64,000 nucleotides of DNA from Capra hircus (lineage: Eukaryota; Chordata; Mammalia; Artiodactyla; Bovidae): NCBI RefSeq assembly GCF_001704415.2, contig NC_030808.1, positions 81,500,594 through 81,564,593 on the forward strand. The letters are read 5' to 3'. Below, one piece after another: positions 24,946-37,206 of the stretch (position 1 is its first letter; each line of letters begins with the position of its first letter). The notes under the pieces are model-generated. The model made no database searches and had not been told where the DNA came from. It worked only from the letters and a program-made list of their open reading frames with translations. The translations under genes were made by a program, and so were the position numbers.

Positions 24946-25415
24946 AGCTTCCCTGGCGGCTTTGTGTGTGTGTGTGTGTCTGTGTATGTTAGTCACTCAC
25001 TCGTGTCTGACTCTTTGTGACTCCATGGACTGTAGCCCACCAGACTCCTCTGTCCATGGAAATCTCCAGGCAAGAATACTGGAATGGATAGCCATTCCCT
25101 TCTCCAGGGGATCTTCCTGACCCAGGAACTGAACCAAGAATCTGCCTGCCAGTGTAGAAGACGTGGGTTTGATCCCTGGTCCAGGAAGACGCCACATGCC
25201 ACAGAGCAACTAAGCCTTTGCGCCACGACCACTAGGACTGCGCTCTCGAGTCGGAGCGCTGCAACTACTGAGCCCATGCTCTGCAATGAGAAGCCACCGC
25301 AATGAGAAGCCCACACGCCCCACTACGAAGCAGCCCCGGCCTACCAACAGCTAGAGGAGAAGCCCGTGCAGCAACGAGGACCCAGGCAGCCAAAGATAAT
25401 AACAACAAAGCACGT
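24946..25415 (+). mobile_element. CHR-type SINE split by a Bov-tA SINE
   Basis: The CHR head (CAGCTTCCCTGGCGGCT) starts near 24946 and resumes at about 25135 with AATCTGCCTGCCAGTGTAGA. It continues through CAACTACTGAGCCCATG to a CCAAAGATAATAAC tail. A partial minus-strand Bov-tA with a GT microsatellite at its tail fills about 24964-25130. The CHR SINE is therefore the older insertion. Confidence 0.8.
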
Positions 25416-25684
25416 CACATAGATATTAACAGTGGGAGAGGATTATAGATGACTGTACTCCTTTTGGGAGGGATATACATATCCTTTTTTTCTATACCCT
25501 ATTTTTTGTAAAGTGGACATGGATTATTTACACAATTTTTAACAAGGTTTTTTAAGCATGTCATCATCTTTATTAGCATTAATATATATAAACTTACAAT
25601 AAAATTATCAGGTAAGTTTATTCTTACTCTCTTTGAAGAGAAAGAAATTCAAGGTAGAGTAGGCTTTATGGTAATAATGAAATA

Positions 25685-25900
25685 ATAATAGCTATTATTG
25701 ACTTAACACCTAATATAAGCAAATCTTTTACAAACACTTACTTTTCAGTAATTTCTTATTTTATAGGAGAAGAGATTGAGGCTTAGACTGAATAATAAAC
25801 TTAATTAATAGAACGGCAAGTAGATACTAGAGCCCAGATTCAAATCTATGTTTACTGCTCTAGAGTCCTAACTCTTTACACTGTACAATGCACGTACCCT
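25685..25900 (+). mobile_element. MIR SINE remnant
   Basis: AGGAGAAGAGATTGAGGCTTA and AGAGCCCAGATTCAAATCTA are MIR-like. Old and degraded. Confidence 0.6.
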
Positions 25901-26148
25901 CTCCAGATGCCAAATATCTGTCTTACAAAACGAACTAAAGAAATCTTTCTAAAATTTAGGTATTCTTAAATAGAAAATACTGAACACAAATTATTCAAGT
26001 TCAGTCAGGATTATCATTTGGAATATCCATGAACACAGAAGAGTTCTCATCTCACCAAAAAGCCTGGGTTGCTACAAATTTCAAATTAATTGGTCAGTTT
26101 TCTGACTGTTGCTGTCCACACTTGTCAATGTGCCTGCCTCTATTTGAT

Positions 26149-26335
26149 GGGCTTCCCTTGTGGCTCAGCTGGTAAAGAATCTTCCTGCAATGCAGGAGAC
26201 CTGGGTTCAATCCCTGGGTTGGGAAGATCCCCTGGAGAAGGGAAAGGCTACCCACTCCATTATTCTGGCCTAGAGAATTCCTTGGACTGTATAGTCCATA
26301 GGGTCGCAAAGTGCTGGACACAACCAAGTAACTTT
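26149..26335 (+). mobile_element. Bov-tA SINE
   Basis: Complete head GGGCTTCCCTTGTGGCTCAG and body ending near GGACACAACCAAGTAAC. Confidence 0.95.
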
Positions 26336-29300
26336 CTTTTTGGCCCACTCAGAATCTGTTGCTTCTAATACACTGGAGTTAGATCCAGTTAATTAAGCAT
26401 GTTAAACTATGTCTAAATGTAAATGAACTGAGTAAAGACCTGAGAAAAGCATATAGATTTTGTGTCTTTTTTTGTGTGTGTGTGTCTTATAATTCGGAAG
26501 CTCACGTAATTTTATTTCCTGGTTATAAGTTAACTGAAGTTAGTAGATGAATGAGCAACAGGTAAGTTAGTTCTCAGAATTTAAATACAAGGATAATAGA
26601 ACATATACACATACCATAATAAAACACTTAACTGCAGTATAATTTTTTTCAGATTTAAAATATACCTTATTAATAATTTGGTACAATCTTCCAAACAATG
26701 AGAAGTACCCTCTACAACACTGCCAGCATTCAAAATTTGCTTAAGAGACCCTAACGACTCGGCGTTCACTGCCTCTGGACACAATCTGCTCCACTGTTGA
26801 CTAGTTCTATCTACACCTTCTCTCATTTAGAACTAATTTTGGCTTCAAATAACAGAACAAGTGCGCTTCCTATGGCATTTCTCCAACTGTTCCCAAGTCT
26901 TCTTTTTTCTAAACAAAGTAGTCTCAGTGCTCTCAACTTGGATCATCACAGCCGTCCTTTTATATAATCCTAAGATTGATTAAAAACAATTCTCTCCTCC
27001 TTCCAGGCTTATCTAATAATTAATATACAAAAACTAATTACTTTGTAGGTAATGGGTCCAATTAATCCATTTTGGTCATATGCAATTGGCACACTAGGAA
27101 AAGCTTATGAATCTAGCTGAATTCAAATTGAACAGCAATATACTTTTCAGTTCTTCTTTTTCCCCCCACTCAAAACAATGGCATAAAACAGAATCTTAAA
27201 AGATACCCTTAACCATAACCTTACATGTTACTAAATTTTAACTTTCTCATCCTCAGGCTTTTGTCTACCTTAACATCACTTGGGCCCTGTGAATGATCTT
27301 TTAACACTGCCAAAATTCTTCAAGCTGTTCTCACAATTATGAATTAACCCCTAACAGACCAGCTCTGAGGCCTTAAAATTCTGATTTTTTTTTCTCTTGT
27401 ATTAACTGGATACCTTCCTATTCAGAATTTGTAGTTTTCACACAAAATATATATATGTGTGAAATAATATACATACACATTTTAAATATATAATGTATTA
27501 TATACATACCTGTACACACACACACGTATTTGCCCAATTCTATGTTCTCTACATATAATTTACTTTCATCTCTTTTCTTTCTATAAGTCACCTTTACCAC
27601 ATTCATCTTAACTCAGGAAAACACAGTCTACCCTTGGATTCAATTCATTGCTATCCATTCTCTTAGCAAGAATAAGGACTCCTACTTTAGGCATTCTGCC
27701 CAGTGATTCCCCCTCCTCCAACTGTGGCCAGTACTGATTACTCCCACAGATCTCAAGAAGCAAAGCATTATTTAATAGAAATGATTTATATGCAAAATAG
27801 TCAGCCAGTGTGGTTTCGATATACAACACCTGGCATACCATAATCTGTTCTATTCTATTAATCATGACTCAGCCCCTAGAGTAGTGGCCTTCATTTTGCT
27901 TCTAACAAGACACGCAATGATATATTTTATATGACAGTAGTGTCACACAGGTATGTATCTTACATAGCCTATTCTCCAGCAAGTTTCAAACAAAATCCCT
28001 CCACTAACAAAATGGTACTATTACATCTTCAAATTTCTTGTATAACTCACTGTACTGATGCACTACTCTTATTTCAAATTTTACCCAATGAAAGTATAGA
28101 GAGACAAAGATGGCTAGAGAAGTAAGTCATCAGAAATTTTTGCTGAGTCTAAGGCAGAGAAACAGGCAATTCGAAGGAATATTCTCAATGCAGAATGAAA
28201 TTATCCAACTATATCTAAGTGATCTTCTGGCTTCCTGATTTTATAACAGAACAAGCCATTCTTTGAAATGCCTTAAGCCAGTTCCAGACTTCAAGAACAA
28301 AGTAAAATAATAACAGTAAGATCTGTTTAAAGAGTAGAGTTGCTAAATAGTAATTCAATTCAAACAAGTCCATCCAATCAGCAATAAAGAGAGGTTCAGA
28401 AGAACCATGCCAATCCAACACAAACATAGCTTGCAAACAAAGGGAACAACACCCGCATCACGTAGGGAGGCACATGCGATGAAGTGTGTATGAGCATTGA
28501 GCTCGGCAACGCTAAGCACCTAATTTATTAACAACTTCTTATTATGAATAATAGTCTAATGTCAAGATTACAAACATATTAAAACATCACCAAACCTTTC
28601 ATGCAGCTCTGAAATAAACAACTCACTTGTGCAACCTCATTCCTCCTGAACAGTGCAAATAATCATAAGGACAATAGACATAAGGAATAGTAATGACTCC
28701 ACATAATTAACCTAAAGCCTTACTGTTTGTTTCTTAGCATTGAAAATAGAAGTTCATAGTAAAAAACAAACAAACAAACAAACAATCCACCAGAAAGAGA
28801 ATACAGAAAAAACTTGAGACTCCTTCCTTCTCTAGACTTCTAGTCTCATTCCCTGGGAGTACCTGTTCTTTAAGTACTGTAAGTAATAGTTCCTTACATG
28901 GATCTGAAGAAATTTTACAGGTATGTATAGAAACATATGCTTTCAAAAACACAAATGAAAATAGACTATACATACAGTTCTATATTGTTTATGTCAGTTA
29001 ACAATGTATCTTAGAGATTTTTCCTTATCCCCACCTATGGATCTAACTCATTCTAAGAGCAGCAAATTCTACATTCTATGAAAGCGTTCATTTAACCAGA
29101 CTCTGCTGAAGGATGTTTAGGTTATTTCTAGTTGTTATTTTCTTAATTTCAAATAATATGGCGATGAATATGTTCATAAACAAATTTTGATGTGCAAGTG
29201 CAAATATATCTGAAAGATGGATTCCTAGAAGTAAAACCTACTTTTAGAAATGAACGCATTTCAAACAAGAAGCCAGTTTGTCTACAGAGACCAGGACAAA

Positions 29301-30796
29301 CTACAAGTTTAATAATTAGTGATTAAAAGGTGCCTAATATTATTGCAAAGTTAGAAGTTAAAAGTTTTTAAAAAACTCTTCAACTAGGAAAAATAGAAAT
29401 TTTAAAAAGAGAAACTTTGCCCCTGGGACAGAAAGATTAAAAGCCTGGAAATGAATGAATCATCTAATATATTTTTTTTTAATGGAGAAAAAGGAAAAAA
29501 GCATATGTAAGACAGGATTTTTTTTTTAAAGATACTTAGAGGCTTCTTTTCTTGCTTTAACCTAAAGCATAAAATAAAATTGGCTAGATTTGGGACACAT
29601 ACTATTACAGAGCCAAATTTGGACGTGTGATGATTTAATGACTGTTTGCGACCCCATACTTACAGGTTCTAAAATGTTGAAACGAGAGTCAACAGAAAGA
29701 AAACAGAGCAATAATGTTCCAAGAATAACATATCTTGTCAATCTCTCTAATTTCTGATCAGTTTTACAGAGAAATAGTAACATTCCCTCATATAAAATGA
29801 ACAAAACTCAAACTTCTTTGGAAGATCCAGATTAAAATATAATTCAGAGAGATTCAGCCTATATTTTTCAATCACAATCCTATAATTTTCTAGACCAATC
29901 CAGGGCTATTTTATCAATACTTTTCACCTAACATAAAACAGTTAACAACTTACCTTTCCCAAAGTGCTAGGATTTGAATGCCAAAATACAAACTGATTCA
30001 TGTTTTTGTCCTTTACTGGTCCATGGATTTTTCTAAACGAAGTCCATATTAGCATCCACAGATATCAAAGAGTTCTGCAAAACTGAAAAGCTCAAGGACG
30101 TCAGTGCACATATCTAAGTCACCACTTGGATACCAATTTATTATGAATAACAGTTACAATAAGTATTACAAATATAGTTATTTAAATGTGCAGAATTAAC
30201 GGACATGACATTGAACGCACAATGAGACAGCAAAATTAGACTTTATGACAGTAACATTAAGATCAATCTAGAGGATCTCAAAACATTAGTTTGCACCAAA
30301 TTTACATGTATCCTAAAAGACACACCATAGTAAGAGCACACAAAGGCGAAAATCATTTGGATGCCAGCAATTTCCAGAAATTGGGAAAACAAGGTTTAAA
30401 GGCAGGCAAACTTTAAAAATTGTATGAATTCAATAAGGTATTCAAATCTCTACTTCTGGTTTTTTCCAACCTATTTTTAATAACATCTTAGATTGTTAAA
30501 CCTAAAAACGCTTACTAGTTTCTTCCTTGTAAAATAAACAAAAAGCCATAAATTCAGGTTTTCCTACTCCATTACATCCAAACTAATAACAACATTCCAG
30601 AACCATTTAGGAGCTACTATCTCATTTGACAGTATGAAACCCCTACACACAATCACCTCCCTAGATCTAAATCAATCAATGCATCTAGATAGGGGTTCAT
30701 GCCCAGATCTTACTACAAGCCTGATGTGTCATCTGCACTTTTTTCCCATTTGACAACCAAAAAGAATCAGGTTATTTAGGTCTATGCCCACTCTTT
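26336..30796. other. Longest repeat-poor stretch, no gene seen
   Basis: About 4.5 kb with almost no recent SINE or BovB. It contains a CA/TA microsatellite (about 27448-27530), a CAAA repeat (28766-28788) and homopolymer T runs. No coding exon with splice sites was found. The lack of young insertions may be chance, or may reflect constraint in the presumed first intron of the divergent gene. Confidence 0.5.
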
Positions 30797-31012
30797 GAGC
30801 TTCCCAGGTGGTGCTAGCAGTAAGCCTGCCAATGCAGGAGATAGAAGAGATGCTGGTTGGATCCCTGGGTCAGGAAGATCCCCAGGAGGAAGAAATGGCA
30901 ACCCACTCCAGTATTCTTGCCTGGAGAAACCCATGGACAGAGGAGCCTGGTGGGCTGTATAGTACATAGGGTTGCAAACGGTAGGACACCACTGAAGGGA
31001 CTTAGCACATGC
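30797..31012 (+). mobile_element. Bov-tA SINE
   Basis: Head AGCTTCCCAGGTGGTGCTAG with a variant anticodon-arm region, and body ending GACACCACTGAAGGGACTTAG. Confidence 0.93.
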
Positions 31013-31131
31013 CCACTCTTTATTCCATTCAAGACACCTAAACAAATACCTCACTATGGAAACAATTTAACCTAGAGATTCATTCTTTTGGAAGCCTCCT
31101 ACAACTATTTGGAAGGAGTTGACCCTTTATG

Positions 31132-31345
31132 TGGACTTCCCAGGTGGCTCAGTGGTAAAGAATCCGCTTGCCAATGCAGGACACACAGGAGACACAGGGT
31201 AACAGTTCTATCCCTGCGACAGGAAGATCTCCTATAGTAGAAAACAGCAACCCACTCCAGTAATCTTGCCCAGAAAACTCCAGGGACAGAGGAGCCTAGT
31301 GGGCTGCAGTCCACGGCGTTGCAGAGTCCGAGGCACAATGCAAAA
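31132..31345 (+). mobile_element. Bov-tA SINE
   Basis: Head GACTTCCCAGGTGGCTCAGT and a diverged body ending near GAGTCCGAGGCACAATGC. Confidence 0.92.
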
Positions 31346-31529
31346 AACTTTTGTGCGCCCACCAGATGAAATCTCTGCCTGGACTTTTGTATATAACTAT
31401 TTTAACCTTTGTTATGAAATACTTCTCATTTACATCTCAAATGTAAAAAGCACCCCAATTTAAGAAAGAAAACATTATGAAAAAGAAAAATAAGTTCATA
31501 TTACAGAAAAGAAGCACTTAAAACACTAA

Positions 31530-31745
31530 TTGGGCTTGCCGGGTGGCTCAGTGGTAAAGAATCCGCCTGCAATGCAGGATCCGCAGGAGTTTTGGGTTTG
31601 ATACTTGGATGAAGATCCCCTGGGCAGGGCCTGGCCACCCATTCCAATGTTCTTGCCTGGAGAATCCCAGGACAGAGGAGCCTGGCGGGCTAGTCCCTAG
31701 GGTCGCAGAGTCACGCACGACTGAAGCGACTTAGCACGCAGGAAC
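31530..31745 (+). mobile_element. Bov-tA SINE
   Basis: Head GGGCTTGCCGGGTGGCTCAG, body ending ACTGAAGCGACTTAGCACGC. It is the third SINE of the same strand within 1 kb upstream of the 32.5-kb CpG island. Confidence 0.93.
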
Positions 31746-32084
31746 GCAACACTAATTAGAAGCTCATTGCTACAACTGCAATTTATTTGATGGCCAACTC
31801 CTGGCCGGTATCATTCACCTGGAGGTTATTCCCAGAAAAGTGAAGGAACCTGAAAAAGGTCAAACTGATAGCCTTTCCTCTCCACCCACCCCAGGGAAAA
31901 ATATTAAGACACATTTCTATGTTTCAATAACCACAAAACAACAACAACAACAACAACGTCCCGAACCTCTACTGCACTGACATTCTCAAAGCCACTAGTT
32001 AGCAAACTAAGCTGGCATCACTTCTACATTCAGAAGTAGGAACATTGAAGTTTAGAAGCTCCCCTAGGTGAGCCAGAATTGGGT
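31746..32084. other. Spacer with AAC microsatellite
   Basis: An (AAC) repeat at about 31934-31956; otherwise unrecognised. Confidence 0.6.
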
Positions 32085-32190
32085 TCGTGCGTTCATTAAT
32101 TCATTCATTTGACAGCATCTAATGATGCCTAATAGTGACAAGGCACTGTCCTAGATTAAGAAATGAAAAGACGATGTCGCTGTTCCCTAC
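32085..32190 (-). mobile_element. L2 remnant
   Basis: TTCATTAATTCATTCATTTG and AAGGCACTGTCCTAGATTAA resemble a reversed L2 3' end. Confidence 0.45.
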
Positions 32191-32379
32191 TAGCAGGATA
32201 GGATGGGGGACCAGGTAGGAGGGAAATGAACTCTAGATCAGCTCATCTCAGTGTCCAGGTTCTGTGTCTTCACCTCCGAGCGCCAACAGTCATGAGCCTG
32301 TGACCAACCCCCGAACCTCCCACCCAAGTCATGACCGATTCCTAGAAGACTCAACCTATCTGTATTTCCTCCATGACCT

Positions 32380-32800
32380 CGTTTGCTCATTTCCTCCGCA
32401 CGACCCCGTTCCTATAAAGTTCTTCGTATCCCTATCTCTCCAGGGAGCCGTATGCCAAGGAACCTTTCCTCCAGCCCCGGTATCAAGCGAGAGCCACGTT
32501 TCCCTGCCCGAGTTTGGAGTTTGAGCAAACTGAGCCCCCAAGCCCAACTTCCACCCTTGTCCGGTCCGGGTTCGGCACGCAAGTTACCTGCCTGGAATCC
32601 ACGGTTCCAGGACGACCACGGACGCCCCGCCCCGCCCATCGCGACGCCCTCCACAACCAGGTACCGCCTCCAGAGCGTAACTTCCGGGTGTCGCGTCCGG
32701 CCCGAATGCCTCCCGGCCCCGCAGTCCCGCTAAGACCCCAACGCAGTTAGTTGACGCTACTTCCGGCCTGTTCCCCTGTTCTCTCGAGATTCAGGCATTC
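32380..32800 (-). promoter_or_regulatory. CpG island promoter, probably of a divergent gene (MAP3K13 by synteny)
   Basis: GC- and CpG-rich segment in AT-rich surroundings. It contains two ETS/GABP-type sites 80 bp apart (ACTTCCGG-like at 32679-32688 and 32759-32768), both reading CCGGAAGT on the minus strand. A strong minus-strand splice donor lies at 32588/32587. In mammals the gene divergent from EHHADH is, from memory, MAP3K13; that identity is inference. The direction is inferred from the donor only, and a bidirectional promoter is possible. Confidence 0.6.
32588..32745 (-). other. Putative non-coding first exon on the minus strand
   Basis: On the minus strand, sequence leaving the CpG island ends in CAG|GTAACTT, a near-consensus 5' splice site, with the exon's last base at 32588. 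The left limit is therefore well placed, while the start (about 32745) is only a guess from the ETS sites. No long open frame with recognisable protein is present, so it is probably 5' UTR. By synteny it could be the untranslated first exon of MAP3K13. No MAP3K13 kinase or leucine-zipper coding exon is visible elsewhere in the window. Confidence 0.4.
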
Positions 32801-33059
32801 TCCAGATCTTGTTTACCAGGTTTTTTTCCGCCTGGTTTCCTAAACTCCGGCTATATAGTCCAGCCTGGAGAAGTGCGATTTTTTGTTTGTTTGTTTTTCA
32901 AACTTTTTTGCCGGCTTCTGTAGCCTTCTACGATGGCTTGCGCCTGCCACTTCTCTACCTTGAACTCATCACTGTTCTCCAGACTCGTCAAGTCCCTCGG
33001 ACAGTCACAATGTTTTCTCAGTTTTGCTCAAGTGATGCTGTCTCTCACTTGTAACCATA

Positions 33060-33230
33060 TTACCTAGGCAGATTACTTAACTTCTCTGTGCCATTTTCCT
33101 CAAGATTGAAACAGATGATACTAGTACCTAGAATATAAGGTTGGCGTGTGTGTATTGTTTGAGGTAATACATGGAAAGCGCTGACACAGTGAAAGCATTC
33201 AGAGTGTTAACTATTACCAGTTACATAACT
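33060..33230 (+). mobile_element. MIR SINE remnant
   Basis: GCAGATTACTTAACTTCTCTG, GTGCCATTTTCCTCAAGATTG and ATACATGGAAAGCGCTGACA are MIR-like. Confidence 0.6.
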
Positions 33231-33569
33231 CTGGTTGGAATATATAAGTGGTAAGGAGGTTGGAGCCGGTTTTCCTGTTATCCTCAGCTTTTAGTTAAGT
33301 GGTTGATTAATGATGCTTGGTACTTTCCCAACTGAACTGTGAGCTTCTCCAGACAAAGAGGGAATTTTGTATAAGAATCAATTTCAACGCTACTTGAAAT
33401 CACCTGCTTGGGTACTGTGCTACCCATCTTGGGGGAGGTGAATAAAACCCAAACCTTGCCCTCAAAAAGGTGGAGATATTTAAAGGTTATTATGGTAGAA
33501 AGAAAGTCAACCCAGGAAAAAAAGATGGGACCAGCTGAGCCAAGGGTTTATCATTAGAACAAAAAATTT
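33231..33569. other. No recognised feature
   Basis: Unique-looking sequence between a MIR and a BovB. No exon seen. Confidence 0.45.
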
Positions 33570-34545
33570 ACAGAATGTTATATGCAGGTCAGGAAGCAAC
33601 AGTTAGAACTGGACATGGAACAACAGACTGGTTCCAAATAGGAAAAGGAGTACGTCAAGGCTGTATATTGTCACCCTGCTTATTTAACTTCTATGCAGAG
33701 TACATCATGAGAAACGCTGAAGAAGCACAAGTTGGAATCAAGATTGCCGGGAGAAATATCAATAACCTCAGATATGCAGATAACACCACTCTTATGGCAG
33801 AAAGTGAAGAGGAACTAAAAAGCCTCTTGTTGAAACTGAAAGAGGAGAGTGAAAAAGTTGGCTTAAAGCTCAACATTCAGAAAACGAAGATCATGGCATC
33901 TGGTCCCATAGCTTCATGGGAAATAGATGGGGAGACAGTGGAAACAGTGGCTGACTTTATTTTGGGGGGGCTCCAAAATCACTGCAGATGGTGACTGCAG
34001 CCATGAAATTAAAAGATGCTTACTCCTTGGAAGGAAAGTTGTGACCAACCTAGATAGCATATTCAAAAGCAGAGACATTACTTTGCCAACAAACGTCCGT
34101 CTAGTCAAGGCTGTGGTTTTTCCTGTGGTAATGTATGGATGTGAGAGTTGGACTGTGAAGAAAGCTGAGTGCTGAAGAATTGATGCTTTTGAACTGTGGT
34201 GTTGGAGAAGACTCTTGAGAGTCCCTTGGACTGCAAGGAGATCCAACCAGTCCATTCTAAAGGAGATCAGTCCTGGGTGTTCTTTGGAAGGAATGATGCT
34301 AAAGCTGAAACTCCAATACTTTGGCCATGCGAAGAGTTGACTCATTGGAAAAGACTCTGATGCTGGGAGGGATTGGGGGCAGGAGGAGAAGGGGATGACA
34401 GAGGATGAGATGGCTGGATGGCATCACTGACTCAATGGACATGAGTTTGAGTGAACTCTGGGAATTGGTGATGGACAGGGAGGCCTGGTGTGCTGCAATT
34501 CATGGGGTTGCAAAGAGTCAGACACGACTGAGTGACTGAACTGAA
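33570..34545 (+). mobile_element. BovB 3' copy, about 1 kb
   Basis: Plus-strand BovB starting at LYAGQEATVRTGHGTTDW and running to the 3' end. The YADD box reads YADN here (RYADNTTLMAES), a loss of a catalytic aspartate. A run of seven G near 33965 breaks the frame between VADFI and the SKITADGDC part. Further breaks lie near 34170 and 34330. It is a dead intergenic insertion between the 32.5-kb CpG island and EHHADH. Confidence 0.92.
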
Positions 34546-34559
34546 CTGAGAACTGAGAA

Positions 34560-34690
34560 GAATTTTGGAGATAATTATTTAGTCAACCTCTTGATGTTAC
34601 AAATAAGGAAAATTGGATCCAGAGAAGTAACTGACCTTAAGTCACACAATTAGTGGTAGGGCTAGGATCAGAAGTGGAGTCTAAAAACAC
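34560..34690 (+). mobile_element. MIR SINE remnant
   Basis: TCCAGAGAAGTAACTGACCT and CACACAATTAGTGGTAGGGC are the MIR core. It abuts the 3' end of the 33.6-34.5 kb BovB. Confidence 0.6.
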
Positions 34691-35389
34691 TGGCTACCTT
34701 CCTCCATTTCCAAAATATGCCTCAGGTGTTAATAAGGTAAAAGCAGATTCACTTATAAGACCTTTACTCTCAGTGGAAAAAGTTAGGAAAATTCCCCCAG
34801 TCCAAGAGAGAGGAACAGTTGAACCCAGCAGTTCCCACAGGATACTGATGATCATTTGAATGTTCTGGTCTGGCCACTGCTGGGTTCATTTCAGATGCCA
34901 TAGCCCCCTTTCCCTGGCAAACTTCTTAAACTTACCCAGAAACCAGGAGTTAAGTATCAACTCCTATGAGCTCTACCTTCAGTTTTAACCGGTCAAACAG
35001 GAATAAATAATGGATTCAAGCAGTTACCTAGAGTAAACATAAATACACTTGGCACACTGCTAATAACATGGCACAACTTTATTTAGACTTCTCTATAGGA
35101 AGAAATTTGTCTTAAATATTCAAATTCTGTTTTAAGACTATGACAAAGTTACCGTAGTTATTATTGTTGAAATGTTGGTTATAAGTCTGTGTTACAAATA
35201 AACAGGTAACCCCATAGACCCATAGAATAGTATAGTTGGGATAGATGAAATTTAACGTTTCTTCCAACTCTAGCAGTAAAAAAGATCAATGATACTTTTA
35301 ATGAATCTATGGACTATTGAAATTAATTTACTGAAAATCAGAAAATTAGACAATGGTAGTCAGTTCTAAAGTCTAAGCATCCTAATTCT
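34691..35389. other. No recognised feature
   Basis: Unique-looking intergenic sequence, nothing recognised. Confidence 0.45.
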
Positions 35390-35490
35390 ATTCATTCATT
35401 CAGGAGAGACACCAGCTCAGGAATTAGGGACACAAAAATGAATAAAATAACCCCCTGTTTTTGAAGAACCTTCTGTCATGAGAGAGGTAT
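35390..35490 (-). mobile_element. L2 remnant
   Basis: ATTCATTCATTCAGGAGAGA and AGGGACACAAAAATGAATAA suggest a reversed L2 3' end. Short and uncertain. Confidence 0.4.
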
Positions 35491-35654
35491 ACTTTTTAAT
35501 GAAAAAATAATTCCATATTAATGTTACCATAGATTCATCTAATGCCTTCATTCAAACAATGTGCTCTTTTCTTTTGGCTACCAACATACTATAACTTGAA
35601 ACAAGTATAAAATATATTTCAATCAAATTTTAAATCAATCGTTTGAACCATATA

Positions 35655-35752
35655 TGTATGTGTGTGTGTATATATATATGTGTGTGTGTGTATATATATG
35701 TGTGTGTGTGTATATATATATGTGTGTGTGTGTGTGTATATACACACGTACA
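35655..35752. repeat. Compound TG/TA microsatellite
   Basis: Alternating blocks of (TG)n and (TA)n repeat four times with similar spacing, ending TATACACACGTACATG. Purine-pyrimidine alternation over about 95 bp could adopt Z-DNA or cruciform structures and is probably length-polymorphic. Confidence 0.93.
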
Positions 35753-35759
35753 TGTTGTT

Positions 35760-36196
35760 TAGCTGCTGCTGCTGAGTCGCTTCAGTCGTGTCCGACTCTG
35801 TGCGACCCCATAGACGGCAGCCCACCAGGCTCCCCCGTCCCTGGGATTCTCCAGGCAAGAACACTGGAGTGGGGTGCCATTTCCTTCTCCAATGCATGAA
35901 AGTAAAAAGTGAAAGTGAAGACGCTCAGTTGTATCCGACTGTTAGTGTCTCCATGGACTGCAGCCTACCAGGCTCCTCCGTCCATGGCATTTTCCAGGCA
36001 AGAGTACTAGAGTGGGTTGCCATTGCCTTCTCCTAAGTTGTGTCTGACTCTTTTGTGACCCCATGCACTATAGCCCTCCAGGCTCCTCTGTCCTTGGGAT
36101 TTCCCAGGCAAGAATACTAGAGTGGGTTGCAGAGATCAAACTTGTATTTCCTGCTTTGGCAAGTGGATTCTTTACCACTGAACCACCAGGGAAATC
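35760..36196 (-). mobile_element. BOV-A2 joined to a Bov-tA SINE
   Basis: Minus-strand BOV-A2 dimer (35760-36030, CTG tail at left) runs directly into a further SINE body with tRNA head (36031-36196, ending CCACCAGGGAAATCC). This gives three BovA units in one orientation. Confidence 0.88.
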
Positions 36197-36987
36197 CTCA
36201 ACAAATACATAATTGGTCAAATATTTGTTCATAAAACATAGTTTCAAGTAACCCACATCATATCCACAAGGACTTCATTGTCTAACCATGTTAAATTACC
36301 ATAGGAGTCTCAGTACAACATTTCTCTTATCTTCCAATGTATTAATCCACTCAAAGACTGAAATGGAATTAATTTGGTGTATCTTGTTCTTAATGAACAC
36401 AATATATCTTTGATGATCACAAATTCCTTTTTGCAAACCATCTCCTTAATGAATTATTCTGAAATTTCATTAGGTATTGATTTTTAAACTCACCAGTCAA
36501 CAACATCTTTTACCATCTTTTTGCCTATTCAAAAATCAAAACATTTGCCCATTCCTAGTCTACTGGCCTCTTTTTTTTCTTTGGAATTTCTTTGTGCTGT
36601 AACCACATCAGCACAATTTCCAGGCTTAAAATCAAGGCACTTTGATGAAAAAACCTGGAAATAAATACTAGTTGCTAGAACTTTTGATGTTTATATTAAT
36701 GGAGTTATGAGTTGTGCCAACCTACTTCATTTTCATCTTAATAGTGCATGATGTATTAATTTGAATCCTGTTTGCTATTCAAAGCAGATGGAAATATAAT
36801 CCTAGAATAAAAACACAATTCGATTTGACTAATCTCAGAGAACATAATACTAATGATGTCTAATAACATGACTTTTTACTGAGTGCTTTTCATCAGCCAG
36901 TCAGATTCTAAATTTGTATTCACTCAAAAAGGGAGAAGACTATACTTAGTGACAAAGTCATATTTACAAACAACTAGCCTAATAATG
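36197..36987. other. No recognised feature
   Basis: AT-rich intergenic sequence, nothing recognised. Confidence 0.45.
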
Positions 36988-37200
36988 GGGCTTTCCTTGT
37001 ACCTCAGTCGGTAAAGAATCTGCCTGCAGTGCAGGAGACCCAGGTTTGATCCCTGGGTTGGGAAGACCCCCTGGAGAAGGAAATGGCAACCCACTCCAGT
37101 ATCCTTGACTGGAAAATCTCATGGACAGAGGAACCTGGTGGGCTGCAGTCCATTGGGTTGCAAAGAGTTGGGCACGACTAAGCGACCAACACTAACACTA
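36988..37200 (+). mobile_element. Bov-tA SINE
   Basis: Head GGGCTTTCCTTGTACCTCAG, body ending GGCACGACTAAGCGACCAAC. AAGCCTAATAA-like sequence (ACTAGCCTAATAA at left, CTAAGCCTAATAA at right) marks its target duplication. Confidence 0.93.
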
Positions 37201-37206
37201 AGCCTA

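Noticed and set aside
32264..32750. Overlapping open frames in the CpG island
   Set aside because: High GC makes stop codons rare. Several overlapping frames on both strands have no recognisable domain, so I treat the region as promoter/UTR.
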